This document shows, piece after piece, positions 1-8,194 of a DNA stretch of 64,000 bases (within the stretch, counting starts at the first letter, position 1; each line of letters begins with the position of its first letter). Position numbers and translations under genes: made by a program. The notes beneath the pieces are model-generated. The model made no database searches. It saw nothing but the letters and a program-made list of their open reading frames with translations, and was not told the origin of the DNA. This stretch comes from Burkholderiaceae bacterium (GTDB lineage: Bacteria; Pseudomonadota; Gammaproteobacteria; Burkholderiales; Burkholderiaceae_C): NCBI GenBank assembly GCA_026125795.1, contig JAHCKM010000003.1, forward strand, positions 682,001 to 746,000, in the 5' to 3' direction.

Positions 1-321
1 GCTGAACAAGACAGGCGCGGCCGTGAGCGAGCTGCCGCTGCCCCACAACAACGTGTAGCCGTCGGGCTTCGCCAGCGCGACCGACTTGGTGCCGATGCGG
101 CCACCGGCGCCGGCGCGGTTCTCCACCACCACCTGCTGCTTCAGGATGCGGCCCAGCTCCTGCGCCACCACGCGCGCAGATACGTCGGTGGAGCCGCCGG
201 GCTCGAACGACACCACCAGCGTGATCGGGCGCGTGGGGTAGGAGTCGGCGTGGACGACGCTGCATGCGCACAGGGCGAACAGCCACCCGGCAAAGCGGGC
301 GATGCGGCGCCAGGGTTTCAT
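1..321 (-). CDS. Bug/TctC-family substrate-binding protein (partial, C-terminus outside window)
   Basis: Periplasmic binding protein of the tripartite tricarboxylate transporter (Bug) family, which bind small carboxylates. Only the first 107 codons are inside the window. A signal peptide of about 25 residues, ending near the SVVHA sequence, is followed by the family's conserved opening (YPTRPITLVVSFEPGG) and a GRIGTK segment. The ATG overlaps the stop of the FMN reductase gene by four bases (ATGA), so it is the last visible gene of the catabolic operon that begins at 9766. It may bind the operon's substrate; no TctA/TctB membrane gene is seen here, as is usual for orphan Bug proteins. Confidence 0.85.
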   Translation of the reverse strand, partial: MKPWRRIARFAGWLFALCACSVVHADSYPTRPITLVVSFEPGGSTDVSARVVAQELGRILKQQVVVENRAGAGGRIGTKSVALAKPDGYTLLWGSGSSLTAAPVLFS

Positions 322-884
322 TGGCGCGCCGCCGTCGGTGCCGTGCTGCGCACCCACTGCGCGAAGCTCGTCAGGAACTGCTCGGCGAATTGGCGTGTCG
401 ACGCATTGGCGATGTCGCCTTTGTCGTCGAACAGCGTCGCCGCGTTGCCGATGTAGGCCTCGGGCTGCTGCATCGCCGGCATGTCGAGGAACACGAACGA
501 CTGGCGAATCTGGTGGTTGGCACCAAAGCCGCCGATCGCGCCCGGGCTGACGGTGATCACGCCGGCCGGCTTGCCGCGCCAGGAGTTCTGGCCGTACGGC
601 CGCGACGCGACGTCGAGCGCGTTCTTCAGCACGCCGGGCACGCCGCGGTTGTACTCGGGCGTCACGAACAGCACGCCGTCGAGCGACTCGATGCGCCGCT
701 TGAACTCGACGCTCGCCACCGGCAGCGACGCTTCGTCGTCGGCGTTGTAGTGGGGAAGCTGGCCGATCTCGACGATCTCGAGCTTCAGCGTCTCGGGCGC
801 GAGCTTGATCAGGGCGTGGGCCAGCTTGCGATTGAGCGACTGCTTGCGCAGGCTGCCGACGATCACGCCGATGCGGTGGGTCAT
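318..884 (-). CDS. NAD(P)H-dependent FMN reductase family protein
   Basis: A 188-residue flavodoxin-fold protein of the NADPH-dependent FMN reductase family. The N-terminus shows the FMN phosphate loop (GSLRKQSLNRKL, residues 10-21), and the middle shows the family motif PEYNRGVPGVLKNALD near residue 95, which contacts the isoalloxazine ring. It lies 22 bases after the aldehyde dehydrogenase gene and overlaps the Bug gene by ATGA. In this operon it could supply reduced flavin or reduce a quinone or azo intermediate; the substrate is not readable from sequence. Confidence 0.85.
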   Translation of the reverse strand: MTHRIGVIVGSLRKQSLNRKLAHALIKLAPETLKLEIVEIGQLPHYNADDEASLPVASVEFKRRIESLDGVLFVTPEYNRGVPGVLKNALDVASRPYGQNSWRGKPAGVITVSPGAIGGFGANHQIRQSFVFLDMPAMQQPEAYIGNAATLFDDKGDIANASTRQFAEQFLTSFAQWVRSTAPTAARQ

Positions 885-906
885 GGTGGCTCTCGTTGGT
901 GAAAGA

Positions 907-2352
907 TCAGTTCAACTGCGTCACGAACTTGGTGACGAGGTAGCTGTCGAAGGTTTCGGTGCCGCCTTCGCTGCCGAAGCCGCTGTCCTTGATGCCGCCG
1001 AACGGGATCTCGGCGGGCGCCATGCCGAAGTGGTTGATGTTCACCATGCCGGCCTCGATGCCGGTGGCGATCGCATGCGCGTTGCGCGTGGAGGTGGTGA
1101 AGGCGTAGGCGGCCAGGCCGAACGGCAGGCTGTTGGCGCTGGTGATGGCCGCGTCGAGGTCGTCGAACGGCACGATGCCGGCCATCGGGCCGAACGGCTC
1201 GTCGCGCATCAGCTTGCTCGTTGCTGCGGGGTTTACCACCACGGTGGGCGCAAAGAAGTTGCCCCGCGTGCCGATGCGCCCGCCGCCGAGAGCGATCTCC
1301 CCGCCGCTCGCCCTCGCGTCGGCTGCGAAGGCGATCATCTCGTTCAAGCGGCGCTCGCTCGCCACCGGCCCCATCGCCACGCCGTCGTCGAGGCCCGAGC
1401 CGACGCGGATCGCACGTGCCCGCTCCAGAAAGCGCGCGACGAAGCGGTCGAACACCGGCCGTTGCACCATGAAGCGCGTCGGCGAGACGCAGACCTGGCC
1501 GGCGTTGCGGAACTTGTAGGGCGCCAGCAGGTCGGCCGCGCGGTCGACGTCGGCATCGGCGCAGACGATCACCGGCGCGTGGCCGCCGAGCTCCATCGTC
1601 GTGCGTTTCATGTGCTGTCCGCACAAGGCGCCGAGCTGCTTGCCGACCGGCGACGATCCGGTGAACGACACCATGCGCACGATCGGCGACTCCACCAGCC
1701 GGCGCGAGATCTCGTCGGCCGAGCCCCAGAGCACGTTGAGGCAACCGGGCGGCAGGCCCGCGTCATGGAAGATCCGGGCCAGTGCCACGATCGCGCTGGG
1801 CGCCTCGGAAGGGCCCTTGAGGATCACCGTGCAGCCGCTGGCCAGCGCCGCCACGACTTTGCGCAGCGCCTGGTTGAACGGAAAGTTCCACGGCGAGAAC
1901 GCCGCGCACACGCCGATCGGCTCGCGCACCACGAGCTGCCGCACGTCGGGCGAGCGCGGCGGCACCACGCGGCCGTAGATGCGGCGGCCTTCTTCGGCAT
2001 GCCACTCTGCATGCTCGGCACTGGACGAGACCTCGATCGTCGCTTCGGCCCGTGGCTTGCCTTGGTCGAGCGTGATGTTGCGTGCGATCTGCGGCGCGCG
2101 TTCGCGAATGAGCTGCGCGGCGCGGCGCAGGATCTCGGAGCGCTTCATCGGCGACTCGCGGCGCCACAGCGTGAAGGCGCGCTGAGCCGCTTGCAATGCG
2201 CGATGAATGTCGGCCGCGGTGCCGCGCGGCAGGTGCCCGAGCACGCTGCCGTCGGCTGGGTTGAGCACCGGCTGGGTCGTGCGCCCGCCGGCGTCGATCA
2301 ACTCGCCATCGATGTATTGGGCGAGCGCTTCGTACGCTGCCGTCTGGCTCAT
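907..2352 (-). CDS. NAD(P)-dependent aldehyde dehydrogenase
   Basis: A full-length (481 aa) aldehyde dehydrogenase that oxidises an aldehyde to the acid. The catalytic residues are visible: Glu254 in MELGG and Cys288 in GQVCVSP; SPWNFP near residue 153 and FTGSSPVG near 230 are the cofactor-binding motifs. It resembles the succinate-semialdehyde dehydrogenase branch. The ATG at 2352 was chosen because it overlaps the stop of the NIPSNAP gene (ATGA); a longer upstream reading is only a shadow of that gene. A likely partner is the ThDP-dependent decarboxylase-like enzyme at the head of the operon, whose aldehyde product it could oxidise (inference). Confidence 0.9.
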   Translation of the reverse strand: MSQTAAYEALAQYIDGELIDAGGRTTQPVLNPADGSVLGHLPRGTAADIHRALQAAQRAFTLWRRESPMKRSEILRRAAQLIRERAPQIARNITLDQGKPRAEATIEVSSSAEHAEWHAEEGRRIYGRVVPPRSPDVRQLVVREPIGVCAAFSPWNFPFNQALRKVVAALASGCTVILKGPSEAPSAIVALARIFHDAGLPPGCLNVLWGSADEISRRLVESPIVRMVSFTGSSPVGKQLGALCGQHMKRTTMELGGHAPVIVCADADVDRAADLLAPYKFRNAGQVCVSPTRFMVQRPVFDRFVARFLERARAIRVGSGLDDGVAMGPVASERRLNEMIAFAADARASGGEIALGGGRIGTRGNFFAPTVVVNPAATSKLMRDEPFGPMAGIVPFDDLDAAITSANSLPFGLAAYAFTTSTRNAHAIATGIEAGMVNINHFGMAPAEIPFGGIKDSGFGSEGGTETFDSYLVTKFVTQLN

Positions 2353-2669
2353 GGCGCAACCTTTGCAGGCTGGCCCGCGGGCACGAGGATCGAGTTCTCC
2401 TGCCGCAGCACGAGGTGGCGGATCTTGCCGCGGAAGACCTTGAAGTCGGGGTCGGCGGCCAGCTCGGCGCGGCGCCGCGCGCGCTCGTCCATCGACGCGA
2501 ATTGCCAGAAATACACGAGCTGGTTCAGCTCGCCGACCTCGCGCGTGTAGTAGCCGAGCAGCGCGCCCAGGATGCGCTCCTGCACCGCGCGGCCCAGCTC
2601 CTCGTAGATCTTGATGTACTCGGCCGTGCCGCCAGGCACGAGCGAGTAGACGCGTTGTTCGACGAACAT
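2349..2669 (-). CDS. NIPSNAP-family small protein
   Basis: A 106-residue protein with the ferredoxin-like alpha/beta fold of NIPSNAP/antibiotic-monooxygenase-type proteins: it opens [10 protein letters not shown], has a central [13 protein letters not shown] segment and a charged helix ([14 protein letters not shown]). Members are often found beside oxygenases and CoA-dependent catabolic genes; their function is mostly unknown. It is placed 2 bases after the MhpA-like hydroxylase and overlaps the aldehyde dehydrogenase start by four bases. It could be an accessory protein or a cofactor-free monooxygenase; neither is proven. Confidence 0.75.
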   Translation of the reverse strand: MFVEQRVYSLVPGGTAEYIKIYEELGRAVQERILGALLGYYTREVGELNQLVYFWQFASMDERARRRAELAADPDFKVFRGKIRHLVLRQENSILVPAGQPAKVAP

Positions 2670-2671
2670 GG

Positions 2672-4297
2672 TCAGGCGGCCATCCTCTGTTGATGAGCGG
2701 CAACCGGCGTGAAGGCGCGAAACCGCCGCGTCACCTCGATCGCCTGGTTGGGGTTGAATTGCGCCGCCACGTAGCGGTCGGGCCGCACCACGGCGATCGA
2801 CCCCGGGTGCTCGGCAAACCAGTCGGCCAGGCCGTTGTCGACGTCCTGCACGCAGGCGGTGCCGCTGGCGCCTTCGGCCGGCATGTCGGGGCAGCGCGAA
2901 CGGCGCACGTGGACGAAGCGCGCGCCGAGCTCGAGCCAGAACGCGCGGTCCTCCGGGGTCATCACGCTCTGCGGGTCGACCTGCCAGCCGAGCACGGCGA
3001 ACCAGGGGCCCAGCACGTCGTCGAGCTTGCACCGCATGCCGCTGCGCTCTTCGACGTCGGGCTGGATCAGCATGCGGCCGACCGCGCTCGATCCGCCGAT
3101 GGCCACGACCATGCCGTCGCGGTACGACGGCATCGGCTTGAAACGCATCTGCAGCACGTAGTTGCGGATGCCGGGCCACAGCCTGACGGCGCTGAAGAAG
3201 CCGTCGCGCATCCAGGCCTTGACGCGGCTGGTGGGCATCAGCATCGCGCCGAAGGTGTCGGCCAGATCGATCATCGCCTTGGAATGCGCCTGCCGCTCCT
3301 GCTCGTAGCTGGCAAGCACCGACGGATGCAGCCGGCCTTGCACGATGCCGGCCAGCTTCCACGCGAGGTTGCCGGCGTCGCGCAGACCCGCGTTGAGGCC
3401 CTGGCCGATCCACGGCGGTGAGAGGTGCGCGGCGTCGCCGATCAACGCGACGCGACCGACGACAAAGCGCTCGGCCACGCGCGAATGGTGCGTGTAGGTG
3501 CGCGCACGCACGATCTCGATCTTGCTCGGGTCGGCGACGTACGGCTGCAGCAGGCGCCGCACCGAGTCCGGCGCTGCGATGGCCTGCTCGTCCTCGTGCG
3601 GATAGACCAGGAACTCCCAGCGACGAAAGCCGTAGGGCAGATAGATGCAGACATTGGGGCGGCGCGGGTCGCAGTTGAGTGCGGTGTACGGGGCATCGAC
3701 GCCGGCGTTCTTCACGTCGACCACCACCCACTTGATGGCGTGCGTCTTGCCGGCGAGCTGGACGCCCAGCATCTCGCGCAGCGGGCTGCGGCCACCGTCG
3801 GCGGCGATGCAGTAGTCGGCTTGCAGTGAATAGGTGGCACCGTCGCCGTCGCGCACGCGCAGCGTGACGGCGCGCCCGTCCTGCGCGAGTTCGATCACTT
3901 CCTCGCCGAGCCGCAGGTCCACGTTGCGATAGCGCGCCAGACCCTCGCGCAGCGTCTTCTCGGCGAGCTGCTGCATGAAGATGTTGCGCCGCCACCAGCC
4001 GAACTCGCGCGTCGCCGGGCGGATGTGTGCGAAGCACTTGCCGTCGGCGCGGAACATGCGCATCGGCACGTTCTGGATCATGTCGCGCAGCAGCGGCTCG
4101 GCCAGGCCGACGGTCTGGAACAGGCGCAGCGCCTCGTCGTCCATGCCGACCGCGCGCGGATACTCGAGGATCTGCCGTTCGCGCTCGATCACCACGGTGT
4201 GGATGCCGTAGGCGCCGAGCAGGTTGGCGGCAGCGATGCCGTTGGGCCCGCCGCCGACGATGGCGACCGACGCGTGGCGCACGGTGGTCGAACCCAT
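2672..4297 (-). CDS. FAD-dependent aromatic hydroxylase (MhpA/PheA family)
   Basis: A 541-residue single-component flavoprotein monooxygenase of the p-hydroxybenzoate-hydroxylase fold, most like 3-(3-hydroxyphenyl)propionate hydroxylase MhpA (about 550 aa in Escherichia coli). The N-terminal FAD motif GGGPNG is at residues 15-20, and the second FAD motif [16 protein letters not shown] lies near residue 290. It would hydroxylate a phenolic acid ortho to an existing hydroxyl, preparing it for extradiol cleavage. The ATG at 4297 overlaps the hydrolase stop by one base (TGATG), which fixes the start. The true substrate is unknown. Confidence 0.85.
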   Translation of the reverse strand: MGSTTVRHASVAIVGGGPNGIAAANLLGAYGIHTVVIERERQILEYPRAVGMDDEALRLFQTVGLAEPLLRDMIQNVPMRMFRADGKCFAHIRPATREFGWWRRNIFMQQLAEKTLREGLARYRNVDLRLGEEVIELAQDGRAVTLRVRDGDGATYSLQADYCIAADGGRSPLREMLGVQLAGKTHAIKWVVVDVKNAGVDAPYTALNCDPRRPNVCIYLPYGFRRWEFLVYPHEDEQAIAAPDSVRRLLQPYVADPSKIEIVRARTYTHHSRVAERFVVGRVALIGDAAHLSPPWIGQGLNAGLRDAGNLAWKLAGIVQGRLHPSVLASYEQERQAHSKAMIDLADTFGAMLMPTSRVKAWMRDGFFSAVRLWPGIRNYVLQMRFKPMPSYRDGMVVAIGGSSAVGRMLIQPDVEERSGMRCKLDDVLGPWFAVLGWQVDPQSVMTPEDRAFWLELGARFVHVRRSRCPDMPAEGASGTACVQDVDNGLADWFAEHPGSIAVVRPDRYVAAQFNPNQAIEVTRRFRAFTPVAAHQQRMAA

Positions 4298-5175
4298 CAC
4301 TTGTGGCTCGACGCCCACGGGGCGAGCGCGGCGCGGCCGAGAAAGTCGTGCAGCGCGGCCTCGAAGCCGGCCAGGTTGTCGTCGTGCACGTAGTGGCTCG
4401 CCCCAGCCACCGTCTGGCAGCGGATGTGCGGGTTGCGCCGCGCCATCTCGTCGGCGGTCTGCGCCGAAAGGAAGTCCGACTGCGCGCCGCGCAGCACCAG
4501 CGTCGGCGCCTGCACCGCCTCGACGTGCGGCCACAGGTCCACGAGCTGCTCCGGTGTGGCATGGAGACGCGCGTGCGCGATGCCCTGCGCGTCATGGCAC
4601 CAGACGATGGCGCCATCGGCGCTCTCCAGCATCGAGTGCCGCACGCGCGCTTGCAGGGCTGCCTCAGCGATGTTGGGACGCTGTCGGCGCCAGAACGCGG
4701 CCGCGTCGTGCCAGCTCGCGAAGCGGTCGGGCGTTGCGAGCAGCTCGCGACGGATGCGCTCGGCGCCGGCCGATGCGGCCGACGCGCCGGGCCCGATGTC
4801 CTCGATCACCAGCGCTGCCACGCGCTCGGGATGGCGCGCGGCGTAGATGAACGCGTTGGCGCCGCCCATCGAGTGCCCGAGCAGCATGAAGCGCGTGAGC
4901 TCGAGCTGGTCCACCAGTGCCTCGAGATCGCGCACGTATTCCTGTGCGTGGTAACGGCGCTGCGGATCCCAATCGCTCAGCCCGCGGCCGCGCTGGTCCA
5001 GCGCCACGACGCGGAAGCGGTCGGCCAGCGGCAGCGCCACCGGTTCCCAGGTGTAGGCAAAGCTGCGCAAACCGTGCAGCGCGACGATCGTCGGTGCCGT
5101 GACGGCGCCCCACTCGACGTAGCGCAGCCGCAGCCCGTTGCGCGTGACCCAGCCTTCACGTGCGTGCGTGTGCAT
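4297..5175 (-). CDS. alpha/beta hydrolase
   Basis: A 292-residue alpha/beta-hydrolase with an intact triad: nucleophile Ser102 in GHSMGG, an acid in the LRGAQSD segment and His in GASHYVHDD. The oxyanion region LHGLRSFAYTWEP is near residue 34. In this operon, next to an MhpA-like hydroxylase and a VOC protein, it may be the C-C bond hydrolase of a meta-cleavage route (MhpC-like) or an esterase. It is separated from DUF1185 by 2 bases and overlaps the hydroxylase gene by one base. Confidence 0.85.
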   Translation of the reverse strand: MHTHAREGWVTRNGLRLRYVEWGAVTAPTIVALHGLRSFAYTWEPVALPLADRFRVVALDQRGRGLSDWDPQRRYHAQEYVRDLEALVDQLELTRFMLLGHSMGGANAFIYAARHPERVAALVIEDIGPGASAASAGAERIRRELLATPDRFASWHDAAAFWRRQRPNIAEAALQARVRHSMLESADGAIVWCHDAQGIAHARLHATPEQLVDLWPHVEAVQAPTLVLRGAQSDFLSAQTADEMARRNPHIRCQTVAGASHYVHDDNLAGFEAALHDFLGRAALAPWASSHK

Positions 5176-5177
5176 GA

Positions 5178-5783
5178 TCAGGTCAGGCCGTCCTGGCCCT
5201 TGATCTCGCTGGCCTTGAGTCCACCGAGTCGCGCGTTCAGGCGCCCGCGCGTTGCGAACGCCCACACGATCAGCACCTCGTCGCGGCTCGGCGCATCGTT
5301 GAAGGCCACGCTGATGGTGTCGTAGTGCGAGCGCACGTACAGCGCGTCCTTGTGCGCCAGCGGCACGTCGAGGATCGTGCCGGGCCCGCCGCGCTTGCCG
5401 GTGGACGGCACCCACGACTTGCCGCCGCCCACGGCGTCGCGCACCGGGTTGGCAGCCGGGTTCGTCAGCAGCGCGTTGCCGTGCTCGTAGTCGCCGTCGC
5501 TGCCCACCAGACAGGCCTTGCCGTAGCTCTGGATGCGCTGGTCGCCCGCGGCGGCGCGGATGCGCCGGCCGAACTCCTGCCCGAGTGCGGGCGAGGCATC
5601 GATCCATGCGTTGAGGTCCTGCTCGTAGCGCCCGGCGTACGGGTTGTGCAGGCAGGCGGCGAGCACGATCTTGCGCAGCGGCTCGCCGTCGGCCAGCGCG
5701 CCGCTCTCGGTGGCGAGCGTGTCCTCGATCTGCAGGTACCACTTGCGGATGTGGAAGGCGTGGAAGTTCGCGGCTCGGGTCAT
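5178..5783 (-). CDS. amino acid synthesis family protein (DUF1185)
   Basis: A 201-residue protein matching the 'amino acid synthesis' family PF06684 (DUF1185) by its opening HIRKWYLQIEDT, the ACLHNPYAGRY segment near residue 43, and GKACLVGSDGDYEHGNALL near residue 88. The family name comes from an old complementation report and its biochemistry is not settled. It is common in proteobacterial catabolic clusters with Bug proteins and SDRs. It is translated immediately before the alpha/beta hydrolase (2-base gap), which implies a coupled role; no mechanism can be read from the sequence. Confidence 0.75.
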   Translation of the reverse strand: MTRAANFHAFHIRKWYLQIEDTLATESGALADGEPLRKIVLAACLHNPYAGRYEQDLNAWIDASPALGQEFGRRIRAAAGDQRIQSYGKACLVGSDGDYEHGNALLTNPAANPVRDAVGGGKSWVPSTGKRGGPGTILDVPLAHKDALYVRSHYDTISVAFNDAPSRDEVLIVWAFATRGRLNARLGGLKASEIKGQDGLT

Positions 5784-5795
5784 GGCAGATGGTCT

Positions 5796-6299
5796 TCAGT
5801 CGAAGAGGGGATCGAGGTGCATCGGATCGCTGGCGGCGCTGTACTGGGTCATCAGCGCCTTGCCGTGCGCGTCGTCGCGTGCGGTCTCGCAGAAGAACTC
5901 GAGCCGGTTGCCGTCGGGATCGGTGAAGTAGACGCCGACGCCCGCCTTGTGGTCGGTGACCTTCACGATCGGCACCTGGCGGCGCAGCAACATCCCGTAC
6001 AGGCGCCGCAGCTCCGTGAGGTCGCCGTCGATCTCCAGTCCGTAGTGCTGCAGGCCGATGGTGCCGATCTCGGCCGGCGTCTGCGCCTTGATCAGCGCCA
6101 CGTCGTGGTGCTTCTGCCCGAACGACATGAACACCCAGCGCGGCTCGCGCGCGACTTCTTCCATGCCCAGCACCTCGGCATACCAGCGCGCGGACACATC
6201 AGGGTCGCGCACGTACAGCGCGACGTGCGTGCGCACGATGCGCGGCTTGGGCAGCCGGGTGTCGGCAGTGATTGGCGGCACGACAACATCGCGGGTCAT
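5796..6299 (-). CDS. VOC-family protein, possible extradiol dioxygenase
   Basis: A 167-residue vicinal-oxygen-chelate protein. The paired beta-alpha-beta modules supply a plausible 2-His-1-carboxylate metal site: His25 (THVALYV), His85 (LQHYGLEI) and Glu134 (GNRLEFF). The FTDPDGNRLEFF motif is typical of catechol 2,3-dioxygenase-like and glyoxalase-like enzymes. The start at 6299 is supported by a GAGGAG ribosome site. It sits between the BNR protein and DUF1185 in a hydroxylase/hydrolase operon, so ring cleavage of a dihydroxy-aromatic is a reasonable but unproven role. Confidence 0.8.
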   Translation of the reverse strand: MTRDVVVPPITADTRLPKPRIVRTHVALYVRDPDVSARWYAEVLGMEEVAREPRWVFMSFGQKHHDVALIKAQTPAEIGTIGLQHYGLEIDGDLTELRRLYGMLLRRQVPIVKVTDHKAGVGVYFTDPDGNRLEFFCETARDDAHGKALMTQYSAASDPMHLDPLFD

Positions 6300-6309
6300 C
6301 GGGGACTCC

Positions 6310-7347
6310 TCAGTCGGTCGATTGCGCGTGCGCCACCAGCGGTGCCTTGGTCGGCGTCCACGCCACCGCGGTGATCTCTGAGAACTCGCGCCACTCCTTC
6401 TGCCAGCTGTACCCGCCGTCGGTGGAGCGGAACAGATCGCCGTACTTGGTGCCGGCATAGAGCCGGCGCGGGTCGGCGTCGTGCGCGCCGATGGCCCAGA
6501 AGGTGGAGTTGGGCGCCGTCTCGAGCTGCGTCTCGGACCAGTTGCGACCGCGGTCGTCGGAGCGCATCAGGCGCGTCTTGTGGCCCGGCGTGCCGTCGCC
6601 GATGGCCAGCAGCAGCTCGGTCGCGGAGCGTGCGATCGGCGTCACGGTGCGCGTGTAGTACAGGCCGTCGAAGCGCTGCTTGGACAGCTTGCCGTCCCAG
6701 GTGTCACCGTCGTCGTCGCTGACGTACACCGCGTTGACCGTCAATACGAGGATCGTCTTGGGCGCGCTCGCCGTCGCCGGCAGGATGCTGATCGCATGGA
6801 TGTCGGAACTGCGGATCGGCTTGCGCGGGTCGTCGAGGCGCTCGAAGTGCTGGCCGCCATCGCGGCTGCGCCACGCGCCGCCTTCCTCGACGCCGAACCA
6901 GACCTGCGCGCTGTCGTCGGGGTCGACGCAGATCGTGAGCAGGCGCGGGCGGTTGACGCCCTGGCAGAACTCCGGCATCTCCGGTGGCAGGCGCAGCCAG
7001 GTTTCACCGGCGTCGGTGGACTTGAACAGTGCCGCGCGCGACGGTGCGCCGGTGCCGGCGTACAGCACGCGCGCGTCGTTGGGATCGATCGCGATCGACC
7101 ACACCGTCATGCCGGCGATCGCGCCCTGAGCGAGCCGCCAGTGCGCACCGCCGTCGTCGCTGATGCACAGGCCGGCGTCGGCGCCGGCGTACACGCGCCT
7201 GGGGTTGCCGGGGTCCACGGCCAGCGCGCGCACCACGCCGTCGAACTCGATCGCCTCCTTGAGCCCGAGCCGGTGCCAGGTCTTGCCGTCGTCGTTGCTG
7301 CGCAGGATGCCCTGCCCAGCGGTGGCCACCATGATCGTGAAGTCCAT
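6310..7347 (-). CDS. BNR/sialidase-repeat beta-propeller protein
   Basis: A 345-residue protein built of repeated Asp-box (BNR) units: SNDDGKTWHRL, SDDGGAHWRL, STDAGETWLRL, SRDGGQHFERL, SDDDGDTWDG, SDDRGRNWSE and STDGGYSWQK. About seven repeats suggest a complete beta-propeller. There is no signal peptide, so it is predicted cytoplasmic. It resembles glycosyl hydrolase/exo-alpha-sialidase-annotated proteins, but the catalytic pattern of a true sialidase is not evident. Its place between the SDR and VOC genes in an aromatic-type operon is unexplained. Confidence 0.8.
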   Translation of the reverse strand: MDFTIMVATAGQGILRSNDDGKTWHRLGLKEAIEFDGVVRALAVDPGNPRRVYAGADAGLCISDDGGAHWRLAQGAIAGMTVWSIAIDPNDARVLYAGTGAPSRAALFKSTDAGETWLRLPPEMPEFCQGVNRPRLLTICVDPDDSAQVWFGVEEGGAWRSRDGGQHFERLDDPRKPIRSSDIHAISILPATASAPKTILVLTVNAVYVSDDDGDTWDGKLSKQRFDGLYYTRTVTPIARSATELLLAIGDGTPGHKTRLMRSDDRGRNWSETQLETAPNSTFWAIGAHDADPRRLYAGTKYGDLFRSTDGGYSWQKEWREFSEITAVAWTPTKAPLVAHAQSTD

Positions 7348-7361
7348 TGCTTGCGGTCCGT

Positions 7362-8171
7362 TCAGAGGAAGATGCCGCGCGTGAGGCCGCCGTCGCAGCC
7401 GAGCGATTCGCCGGTGATCGAGGCCGAGCGCGGCGATGCGAGGAAGGCGATGATCCAGCCCATCTCCTCGGGCTGCAGCACGCGGCGGATCGGCGTGGCC
7501 TTGACGTAGTTGGCCTCCACTTGGGCCGCGCTGAGGCCCTGCTTCAGCGCCTCTTTCTCGTACAGCTCGTGGATGTGCGGCGTCTCGACCACGCCGGGGT
7601 GGATCGTGTTGACGGTGATGCCGTCGGGGCCGAGCTGGTCCGACAGGGTCTTGGTCATGTGCACGATCGCCACGTTGCGCATGCCCGAGAGCTGCTTGCT
7701 GCCCCGGCCGGTGAGCCCGCCGATGTTGATGATGCGGCCGTAGCGCTGCTCGCGCATGTACGGCGCAACCGCCTTGGCGCAGCGCAGGTAGCCGACCACC
7801 TTGATATCGATGTCCTGCAGCAGCCCCTGCGGATCGGCGTCGGCCAGCTCGCTGCGCACCAAGCCGCCGGGATGCGCGGCGCCGTTGACCAGGATGTGGA
7901 TGCGACCGAAGGCCTCGGCCGTGCGCGCCATCGCGGTGCTCACGGAGTGCATGTCGGTGGTGTCGACGGCCACCGGCACCACCTCGCCCGCGTCGGGTGT
8001 GTCGGACAGCGCTCGGCGCAGCTCGGCCGCGGCCTCCTCGAGCAGCGGCATGCGCCGCGCCGCGATCGCGACGTGCACGCCTTCCTTGGCCAGCTCGAGC
8101 GCGGCGGCCTTGCCGATGCCCATGCTGCCGCCGGTGATGAAGGCGACTTTTCCTCGCAGTTGCAGGTCCAT
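7362..8171 (-). CDS. SDR-family protein with altered active site
   Basis: A 269-residue short-chain dehydrogenase/reductase. The dinucleotide motif TGGSMGIG (residues 13-20) and the NGAAH segment near 96 are normal. The usual YxxxK catalytic pair is missing: by alignment of the following helix (VAIVHMTK), the Tyr and Lys positions are Ser162 and Asn166 in the sequence LSGMRN. It therefore belongs to a divergent SDR branch that may bind NAD(P) with a different chemistry. It lies 23 bases after the ThDP enzyme and 14 before the BNR gene. Confidence 0.8.
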   Translation of the reverse strand: MDLQLRGKVAFITGGSMGIGKAAALELAKEGVHVAIAARRMPLLEEAAAELRRALSDTPDAGEVVPVAVDTTDMHSVSTAMARTAEAFGRIHILVNGAAHPGGLVRSELADADPQGLLQDIDIKVVGYLRCAKAVAPYMREQRYGRIINIGGLTGRGSKQLSGMRNVAIVHMTKTLSDQLGPDGITVNTIHPGVVETPHIHELYEKEALKQGLSAAQVEANYVKATPIRRVLQPEEMGWIIAFLASPRSASITGESLGCDGGLTRGIFL

Positions 8172-8194
8172 GTGTCCTCGGTGAGTCCTTGGCT

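Noticed and set aside
2349-4616. A 755-residue protein ending in the NIPSNAP domain
   Set aside because: The N-terminal 650 residues are the out-of-frame shadow of the FAD hydroxylase gene.
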